Positions 54,461 through 64,000 of a stretch of 64,000 nt of DNA are shown here, piece by piece. Location: positions 99,644,628 through 99,708,627 of the forward strand of contig CM070875.1 of assembly GCA_036365515.1 (NCBI GenBank), given 5' to 3'. Position 1 is the stretch's first letter, and every line of letters starts with the position of its first letter. Source of the stretch: Torymus aiolomorphi (Eukaryota > Arthropoda > Insecta > Hymenoptera > Torymidae). Under the pieces are notes generated by a model. It saw nothing but the letters and a program-made list of their open reading frames with translations. It had not been told where the DNA came from and searched no databases. A program made the translations under genes and the position numbers.

Positions 54461-54884
54461 GGCCTAGAGGATGCCATGATATCGACTAATGACAATCGCG
54501 ACGGCTAGACAGCGCTGAAAGTATGTTCTCTAGAGCATCAAGCCACACTTATACTGCGCATGCGCAGTCAATATGGCAAAAGCGCGCACCAATTCAAAAT
54601 TAAGTTGCTAGCCTAGTGAGATATAAAAAATAAAAATGTATTTTAACAGAATCGATTTTACTATTACAATACAAAAAGATAGCCGACCCAACATTTACAA
54701 AAAAATGAAAGGTTATTTTATTCTTATTGCTATGAACCAGCTCAGGACCACGAATGCAATGTATATCTAATTTTCGAGTAATACATTATCCTGAAAGGTC
54801 GTCATATTTTGGCGCCATTTTCCAGTAATTTATAAGATAACTTTTTTCCGTTTGAACGTTAGTAGGCTCTAAAACACAACGTTA
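54461..54884. other. Transition zone before the satellite
   Basis: No gene seen. Confidence 0.5.
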
Positions 54885-57800
54885 CGCAAAATTCAGACAA
54901 AATAATATACGTGATTATCTCAATAACTCTGTGATAAGTTTTCTTCTAATAAAAAGCGAAAACTTTTAACTTAGTCATTAACATTTGCTGAGAAATACTA
55001 GCATTGCAGAATCATTACCTTCGGAGTAAAGGAAATGCATTTGAAATACTTTTTGTTAAGAAACTATGCAGGGTCGTGACGACTTACCGGATACAATTTT
55101 ATAACATTTTTAGGTCGCCATCTATAAAACAATACTAATACTTATGTCAGTTACTCTGTGGAATAGATTCTACTTATATTTATCAAGAATCATTAGCTTC
55201 CGAGTAAAGGAAATACCTTGGAAATACTTTTTGTCAAGAACCTGTGCAGGGTCGTGCCGACTTCACTGTTACAATTTTATGACGTCTTAGGTCGGCTTCT
55301 ATAAAACCATAATAATAATTATGTCAAATACTCTGTGAAATAGATTATATTTGTATTTATCGAGAATCATTGGCTTCCGAGTAAACGAAATATCTCGGAA
55401 ATACTTTTTGTCAAGAAACTGTGCAGGGACGAGCCGACTTTTCAGGTACAATTTTATGACGTATTTAGGGCGGCTTCTATAAAACAATATAAATAATTAT
55501 CTCAAATACTCTGTGGAATAGATTCTACTTATATATATCAAGAATCATTGGCTTCAGTGTAAAGGAGATACTAAGAAAATACTTTTTGTCAAGAACCTGT
55601 GCTGGGTTGTGCCAAATTTTCTGTTACAATTTTGTGACATATTCAGGTCGGCTTCTATAAAACAATATTAATAATTATGTCAATTACTCTGTGGAATAGA
55701 TTCTACTTATATTTATCAAGAATCATTAGCTTCCGAGTAAAGGAAATACCTTGGAAATGCTTTTTGGCAAGAACCTGTGCAGGGTCGAGCCGACTTTTCA
55801 GTTACAATTTTATGACGTACTTCCGGCGGCTTCTATAAAACAATAGTCATAACTATGTCAAATACTCTGTGAAATAGATTCTACTTATATTTATCAAGAA
55901 TCATTACCTTCCGAGTAAAGGAAATACCTTGGAAATACTTTTTGTCAAGAACATGTGCAGGGTATAGCCGTAATTTTCTATTACAATTTCGTGACGTATT
56001 TAGGTCGGCTTCTATAAAACAATACTAATAATTATATCAATTACTCTGTAGAATAGTTTACACTTATATTTATCTAGAATCATTAGCTTCCGAGTAGAGG
56101 AAATACCTTGGAAATGCTCTTTGTCAAAAACCTGTGCAGGGTCAAGTCGACTTTATAGTTACAATTTTATGACGTATTTTGGTCGGCATCTATAAAACAA
56201 TACTGATAATTATGTCAATTACTCTGTGTAATAGATTGTATTTATATTTATCTAAAATCATTCGCTTCCGAGTAAAGGAAATACCTTGGAAATACTTTTT
56301 GTCAAGAGCCTGTGCAGGGTCCTGCCGACTTTTCTATTACAATTTTGTGCCGTATTTAGGTAGGCTTCTATAAAAGAATACTAATAATTATGTCAAATAC
56401 TCTGTGGAATAGATTCTACTTACATTTATCAAGAATCATTAGCTTCCGTGTAAAGGAAATACCTTGGAAATACTTTTTGTCAAGAACCTGTGCAGGGTCA
56501 TGTCGACTTCTTCGTTACAATTTTATGACGTATTTTGGTCGGCATGAATAAAACAATACTGATAATTATGTCAATTACTATGTGAAATAGATTTTATTTA
56601 TATTTATCAAGAATCATTAGCTTCTAAGTAAAGGAAATACCTCGGAAATACTTTTTTTCAAGAACCTGTGTAGGCCCGAGCCGACTTTTCATTTAAAATT
56701 TTATGACGTGCTTAGGTCGGCTTCTATAAAACAATAACAATAATTATGTCAAATACTCCGTGAAATAGATTCTACTTATATTTATCAATAATCATTGGCT
56801 TCCGAGTAAAGGAAATACCTTGGAAATACTTTTTGTGAATAACCTGTGCAGAGTCGAGCCGACTTTTCAGTTACAATTTTATGACGTCTTAGGTCGGCTT
56901 CTATAAAACCATAATAATAATTATGTCAAATACTCTGTGAAATAGATTATATTTGTATTTATCGAGAATCATTGGCTTCCGAGTAAACGAAATATCTCGG
57001 AAATACTTTTTGTCAAGAAACTGTGCAGGGACGAGCCGACTTTTCAGGTACAATTTTATGACGTATTTAGGGCGGCTTCTATAAAACAATACAAATAATT
57101 ATCTCAAATACTCTGTGGAATAGATTCTACTTATATATATCAAGAATCATTGGCTTCAGTGTAAAGGAGATACTAAGGAAATACTTTTTGTCAAGAACCT
57201 GTGCTGGGTTGTGCCAAATTTTCTGTTACAATTTTGTGACATATTCAGGTCGGCTTCTATAAAACAATACTAAAAATTATGTCAATTACTCTGTGGAATA
57301 GATTCTACTTATATTTATCAAGAATCATTAGCTTCCGAGTAAAGGAAATACCTTGGAAATGCTTTTTGGCAAGAACCTGTGCAGGGTCGAGCCGACTTTT
57401 CAGTTACAATTTTATGACATACTTCCGGCGGCTTCTATAAAACAATAGTCATAACTATGTCAAATACTCTGTGAAATAGATTCTACTTATATTTATCAAG
57501 AATCATTACCTTCGGAGTAAAGGAAATACCTTGGAAATACTTTTTGTCAAGAACATGTGCAGGGTCGAGCTGTAATTTTCTATTACAATTGCGTGACGTA
57601 TTTGGGTCGGCTTCTATAAAACAATACTAATAATTATATCAATTACACTGTAGAATAGTTTACACTTATATTTATCTAGAATCATTAGCTTCCGAGTAGA
57701 GGAAATACCTTGGAAATGCTTTTTGTCAAGAACCTATGCAGGGTCGTGAGGATATTTCAGTTACAATTTTATAATTTATTTATGTAGGGCTTCTATAAAA

Positions 57801-58254
57801 CAATACTAATAATTATGTCAATTACTCTGTGGAGTAGATTCAATTTATATTTATGAATAATCATTGGTTTCCGTGTAAAGAAAATGCCTTGGAAATACTT
57901 TTTGTCAAGAACCTGTGCAGGGTCGTGCCAACTTTTCAGTTACAATTTTATGACGTACTTAGGTCGGCTTCTATAAAACAATAATAATAATTATGTCAAA
58001 TACTCCGTGAAATAGATTCTACTTATGTTTATCAAGAATCATTGGCTTCCGTGTAAAGGAAATACCTGGGAAATACTTTTTGTCAAGAACCTGTGCAGGG
58101 TCGTGCCGACTTTTCAGTTACAATTTTATGACGTATTTAGGTCGGATTCTATAAAACAATAATAATAATTATGTCAAATACTCTGTGGAATAGATTCTAC
58201 TTATATTTATAAAGAATCATTGGCTTCAGTGTAAAGGAGATACCTCGGAAATAC

Positions 58255-61200
58255 TTTTTGTCAAGACCCTGTACTGGGTTGTACCGAATTTTCTGTTACA
58301 ATTTTATGACGTATTTTGGTCGGCATGAATAAAACAATACTGATAATTATGTCAATTACTATGTGAAATAGATTCTATTTATATTTATCAATAATCATTG
58401 GCTTCTGAGTAAGGGAAATATCTCGGAAATACTTTTTGTCAAGAACCTGTGCAGGCCCGAGCCGACTTTTCATTTAAAATTTTATGACGTGCTTAGGTCG
58501 GATTCTATAAAACAATAATAATAATTATGTCAAATACTCTGTGAAATAGATTCTACTTATATTTATCAATAATCATTGGCTTCCGAGTAAAGGAAATACC
58601 TTGGAAATACTTTTTGTGAAGAACCTGTGCAGAGTCGAGCCGACTTTTCAGTTACAATTTTATGACGTATTTAGGTTGGCTTCTATAAAACAATAATAAT
58701 AATTATGTCAAATACTCTGTGAAATAGATTCTACTTATATTTATCAAGAATCATTACCTTCGGAGTAAAGGAAATTCTTAGGAAATTCTTTTTGTCAAGA
58801 ACCTGTTCAGGGTCGTGCCGACTTTTCTATTACAACTTTGTGACGTATTTAGGTCAGATTATATAAAACAATACTAATAATTATATCATTTACTCTGTAA
58901 AATAGATTTCACTTATATTTATCAAGCATCATTGGCTGCCGAGTAAAGGGAAAATCTCGGAAATACTTTTTGTCAAGAACCTGTGCAGGGTCGAGCCGAC
59001 TTTTCAGTTACAATTTTATGACGTACTTAGTTCGGCTTCTATAACAAAATAGCAATAATTATCTCAAATGCTCTGTGGAATAGATTCTACTTATATTTAT
59101 CAAGAATCATTGGCTTCAGTGTAAAGGAGATACTAAGGAAATACTTTTTGTCAAGAACCTGTGCTGGGTTGTGCCGAATTTTCTGTTACAATTTTGTGAC
59201 ATATTCAGGTCGGCTTCTATAAAACAATACTAATAATTATGTCAATTACTCTGTGGAATAGATTCTACTTATATTTATCAAGAATCATTAGCTTCCGAGT
59301 AAAGGAAATACCTTGGAAATGCTTTTTGGCATGAACCTGTGCAGGGTCGAGCCGACTTTTCAGTTACAATTTTATGACGTACTTCCGGCGGCTTCTATAA
59401 AACAATAGTCATAACTATGTCAAATACTCTGTGAAATAGATTCTACTTATATTTATCAAGAATTATTACCTTCGAAGTAAAGGAAATACCTTGGAAATAC
59501 TTTTTGTCAAGAACATGTGCAGGGTCGAGCCGTAATTTTCTATTACAATTTCGTTACGTATTTAGGTCGGCTTCTATAAAACAATACTAATAATTATATC
59601 AATTCCTCTGTAGAATAGTTTACACTTATATTTATCTAGAATCATTAGCTTCCGAGTAGAGGAAATACCTTGGAAATGCTTTTTGTCAAGAACCTATGCC
59701 GGGTCGTGAGGACATTTCGGTTACAATTTTATAACTTATTTAGGTAGGGCTTCTATAAAACAATACTAATAATTATGGCAATTACTCTGTGGAGTAGATT
59801 CAATTTATATTTATGAACAATCATTGGCTTCCGTGTAAAGAAAATGCCTTGGAAATACTTTTTGTCAAGGACCTGTGCAGGGTCGTGCCGACTTTTCAGT
59901 TACAATTTTATGTCGTACTTAGGTCGGCTTCTATAAAACAATAATAATAATTATGTCAAATACTCTATGAAATAGATTCTACTTATATTTATCAAGAATC
60001 ATTACCTTCGGAGTAAAGGATATACCTTGGAAATACTTTTTGTCAAGAACCTGTGCAGGCCCGAGCCGGCGTTTCATTTACAATTCTATGACGTACTTAG
60101 GTCGGCTTCTATAAAACAATAATAATAACTATGTCAAATACTCCGTGAAATAGATTCTACTCATGTTTATCAAGAATCATTGGCTTCCGTGTAAAGGAAA
60201 TACCTGGGAAATACTTTTTGTCAAGAACCTGTGCAGGGTTGTGCCGACTTTTCAGTTACAATTTTATGACGTATTTAGGTCGGATTCTATAAAACAATAA
60301 TAATAATTATGTCAAATACTCTGTGGAATAGATTCTATTTGTATTTATGAAGAATCATTGGCTTCCGAGTAAAGGAAATATCTTGGAAATACTTTCGTCA
60401 AGAACCTGTGCAGGGTCGTGCCGACTTTTCAGTTGCAATTTTATGACGTATTTAGGTCGACTTCTATAAAACAATAATAATAATTATGTCAAATACTCTG
60501 TGAAATAGATTCTACTTATATTTATCAAGAATCATTACCTTCGGAGTAAAGGAAATTCATAGGAAATACTTTTTGTCAAGAACCTGTGCACGGTCGTGCC
60601 GACTTTTCTATTACAACTTTGTGACGTATTTAGGTCAGCTTATATAAAACAATACTAATAGTTATATCATTTACTCTGTAAAATAGATTTCACTTATATT
60701 TATCCAGCATCATTGGCTTCCGAGTAAAGGGAAAATCTCGGAAATACTGTTTGTCAAGTACCTGTGCAGGGTCGAGCCGACTTTTCAGTTACAATATTAT
60801 GACGTACTTAGTTCGGCTTCTATAAAACAATAGCAATAATTATGTCAAATACTCTGTGAAATAGATTCTATTTATATTTATCAAGAATCATTGGCTTCAG
60901 TGTAAAGGAGATACCTCGGAAATACTTTTTGTCAAGAACCTGTACTGGGTTGTGCCAAATTTTCTGTTACAATTTTGTGACATATTCAGGTCGGCTTCTA
61001 TAAAACAATACTAATAATTATGTCAATTACTCTGTTGAATAGATTCTACTTATATTTTTGAAAAATCATTGGCTTCCGTGTAAAGGAAATGCCTTGGAAA
61101 TACTTTTTGTCAAGAACCTATGCAGGGTCGCGCCGACTTTTCAGTTACATTTTTATGACGTACGTAGGTCGGCTGCTATAAAACAATAATAATAATTATA

Positions 61201-61281
61201 TCAATTACTCCGTAGAATAGTTTACACTTATATTTATCAAGTATCATTAGCTTCCGAGTAAAGGAAATACCTTGGAAATGC
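58255..61281. repeat. 17-monomer higher-order repeat, first copy (3027 bp)
   Basis: Seventeen 178 bp monomers; the block starting TCAAGACCCTGTACTGGG at 58261 recurs at 61288. Markers at 58321/61348, 59041/62068 and 60241/63268 all give an offset of exactly 3027. Confidence 0.93.
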
Positions 61282-64000
61282 TTTTTGTCAAGACCCTGTA
61301 CTGGGTTGTACCGAATTTTCTGTTACAATTTTATGACGTATTTTGGTCGGCATGAATAAAACAATACTGATAATTATGTCAATTACTATGTGAAATAGAT
61401 TCTATTTATATTTATCAATAATCATTGGCTTCTGAGTAAGGGAAATATCTCGGAAATACTTTTTGTCAAGAACCTGTGCAGGCCCGAGCCGACTTTTCAT
61501 TTAAAATTTTATGACGTGCTTAGGTCGGATTCTATAAAACAATAATAATAATTATGTCAAATACTCTGTGAAATAGATTCTACTTATATTTATCAATAAT
61601 CATTGGCTTCCGAGTAAAGGAAATACCTTGGAAATACTTTTTGTGAAGAACCTGTGCAGAGTCGAGCCGACTTTTCAGTTACAATTTTATGACGTATTTA
61701 GGTTGGCTTCTATAAAACAATAATAATAATTATGTCAAATACTCTGTGAAATAGATTCTACTTATATTTATCAAGAATCATTACCTTCGGAGTAAAGGAA
61801 ATTCTTAGGAAATTCTTTTTGTCAAGAACCTGTTCAGGGTCGTGCCGACTTTTCTATTACAACTTTGTGACGTATTTAGGTCAGATTATATAAAACAATA
61901 CTAATAATTATATCATTTACTCTGTAAAATAGATTTCACTTATATTTATCAAGCATCATTGGCTGCCGAGTAAAGGGAAAATCTCGGAAATACTTTTTGT
62001 CAAGAACCTGTGCAGGGTCGAGCCGACTTTTCAGTTACAATTTTATGACGTACTTAGTTCGGCTTCTATAACAAAATAGCAATAATTATCTCAAATGCTC
62101 TGTGGAATAGATTCTACTTATATTTATCAAGAATCATTGGCTTCAGTGTAAAGGAGATACTAAGGAAATACTTTTTGTCAAGAACCTGTGCTGGGTTGTG
62201 CCGAATTTTCTGTTACAATTTTGTGACATATTCAGGTCGGCTTCTATAAAACAATACTAATAATTATGTCAATTACTCTGTGGAATAGATTCTACTTATA
62301 TTTATCAAGAATCATTAGCTTCCGAGTAAAGGAAATACCTTGGAAATGCTTTTTGGCATGAACCTGTGCAGGGTCGAGCCGACTTTTCAGTTACAATTTT
62401 ATGACGTACTTCCGGCGGCTTCTATAAAACAATAGTCATAACTATGTCAAATACTCTGTGAAATAGATTCTACTTATATTTATCAAGAATTATTACCTTC
62501 GAAGTAAAGGAAATACCTTGGAAATACTTTTTGTCAAGAACATGTGCAGGGTCGAGCCGTAATTTTCTATTACAATTTCGTTACGTATTTAGGTCGGCTT
62601 CTATAAAACAATACTAATAATTATATCAATTCCTCTGTAGAATAGTTTACACTTATATTTATCTAGAATCATTAGCTTCCGAGTAGAGGAAATACCTTGG
62701 AAATGCTTTTTGTCAAGAACCTATGCCGGGTCGTGAGGACATTTCGGTTACAATTTTATAACTTATTTAGGTAGGGCTTCTATAAAACAATACTAATAAT
62801 TATGGCAATTACTCTGTGGAGTAGATTCAATTTATATTTATGAACAATCATTGGCTTCCGTGTAAAGAAAATGCCTTGGAAATACTTTTTGTCAAGGACC
62901 TGTGCAGGGTCGTGCCGACTTTTCAGTTACAATTTTATGTCGTACTTAGGTCGGCTTCTATAAAACAATAATAATAATTATGTCAAATACTCTATGAAAT
63001 AGATTCTACTTATATTTATCAAGAATCATTACCTTCGGAGTAAAGGATATACCTTGGAAATACTTTTTGTCAAGAACCTGTGCAGGCCCGAGCCGGCGTT
63101 TCATTTACAATTCTATGACGTACTTAGGTCGGCTTCTATAAAACAATAATAATAATTATGTCAAATACTCCGTGAAATAGATTCTACTCATGTTTATCAA
63201 GAATCATTGGCTTCCGTGTAAAGGAAATACCTGGGAAATACTTTTTGTCAAGAACCTGTGCAGGGTTGTGCCGACTTTTCAGTTACAATTTTATGACGTA
63301 TTTAGGTCGGATTCTATAAAACAATAATAATAATTATGTCAAATACTCTGTGGAATAGATTCTATTTGTATTTATGAAGAATCATTGGCTTCCGAGTAAA
63401 GGAAATATCTTGGAAATACTTTCGTCAAGAACCTGTGCAGGGTCGTGCCGACTTTTCAGTTGCAATTTTATGACGTATTTAGGTCGACTTCTATAAAACA
63501 ATAATAATAATTATGTCAAATACTCTGTGAAATAGATTCTACTTATATTTATCAAGAATCATTACCTTCGGAGTAAAGGAAATTCATAGGAAATACTTTT
63601 TGTCAAGAACCTGTGCAGGGTCGTGCCGACTTTTCTATTACAACTTTGTGACGTATTTAGGTCAGCTTATATAAAACAATACTAATAGTTATATCATTTA
63701 CTCTGTAAAATAGATTTCACTTATATTTATCCAGCATCATTGGCTTCCGAGTAAAGGGAAAATCTCGGAAATACTGTTTGTCAAGTACCTGTGCAGGGTC
63801 GAGCCGACTTTTCAGTTACAATATTATGACGTACTTAGTTCGGCTTCTATAAAACAGTAGCAATAATTATGTCAAATACTCTGTGAAATAGATTCTATTT
63901 ATATTTATCAAGAATCATTGGCTTCAGTGTAAAGGAGATACCTCGGAAATACTTTTTGTCAAGAACCTGTACTGGGTTGTGCCAAATTTTCTGTTACAAT
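61282..64000. repeat. 17-monomer higher-order repeat, second copy (cut by window end)
   Basis: 2719 bp matching 58255-60973, with only a couple of substitutions noticed by eye (for example near 63156 and 63857). Confidence 0.93.

Larger units (their letters stand above)
54885..64000. repeat. ~178 bp satellite array, about 51 monomers, runs off the window
   Basis: Each monomer contains AAGAATCATTGGCTTCCGAG, GAAATACTTTTTGTCAAGAA, CCTGTGCAGGGTCG, GTTACAATTTTATGACGTA and AGGTCGGCTTCTATAAAACA. Consecutive starts measured at 55187, 55364, 55542 and 55720 give periods of 177-178. The first monomers (54885-55180) are degenerate. Monomers fall into recurring variants that build higher-order repeats (17-mer, 3027 bp; 9-mer, 1602 bp). 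Occasional 60-codon frames inside are repeat by-products. Confidence 0.96.

Noticed and set aside
55299..57089. Two identical 62-codon minus-strand frames
   Set aside because: By-products of the 178 bp satellite and its 1602 bp block repeat.
54885..64000. Possible CRISPR-like array
   Set aside because: Repeat units are contiguous 178 bp monomers without unique spacers, in a eukaryotic context.

Overview
The window looks like a piece of insect (at least arthropod) heterochromatin or a transposon island. The reasons are low GC, spliceosomal-type intron borders, mariner, piggyBac, BEL/Pao, R1-type and Penelope-like elements side by side, two satellite arrays, and no recognisable host gene. I cannot name the species. 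Nearly every protein-coding signal belongs to a transposable element, and almost all of them are broken by stops, frameshifts or later insertions.

Left part (1-14.9 kb). A decayed CENP-B-type/DDE transposase (3-1249) is followed by AT-rich sequence and then by a minus-strand non-LTR reverse transcriptase fragment. That fragment is split by a 4.75 kb DNA transposon (4293-9043) with TIRs of about 887 bp, a TAA target duplication and an apparently intact two-exon transposase of 489 codons, the only gene here that could still work. A GA-rich, GC-rich patch follows. Next comes a Helitron relic (about 10.37-14.58 kb) carrying a four-level nest: Helitron, inside it mariner, inside that a solo LTR, inside that a MITE.

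Middle (14.9-37.6 kb). A composite piggyBac element bounded by TTAA (14941-26290) holds a long foldback element, a decayed transposase and a BEL/Pao retrotransposon inserted in that transposase. From 27.4 to 34.4 kb lies another long-TIR transposon whose ends match the foldback element. Its unnamed DDE-like transposase is split by an inverted Penelope-like dimer (28851-32920, perfect 13 bp target duplication, hammerhead-like motifs at both ends) and by a small MITE. Remains of a Ty3/gypsy integrase and the N-terminal part of a second uncharacterised transposon protein follow.

Right part (37.6-64 kb). This holds minisatellites, a truncated MITE, two tandem R1-type retrotransposon pieces, a 15-monomer array of a ~150 bp satellite (43.43-45.72 kb), a hAT-type MITE with a perfect 8 bp duplication, a 48.2-49.0 kb minisatellite, a gypsy-type gag fragment and an internally deleted non-LTR element with a 14 bp duplication. 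From about 54.9 kb to the window end there is a ~178 bp satellite of about 51 monomers, with a 17-monomer (3027 bp) higher-order repeat present nearly twice.

The genes do not form a host pathway. The window is a layered record of insertions whose order can be read from target duplications and from interrupted reading frames that become continuous when an insert is ignored.
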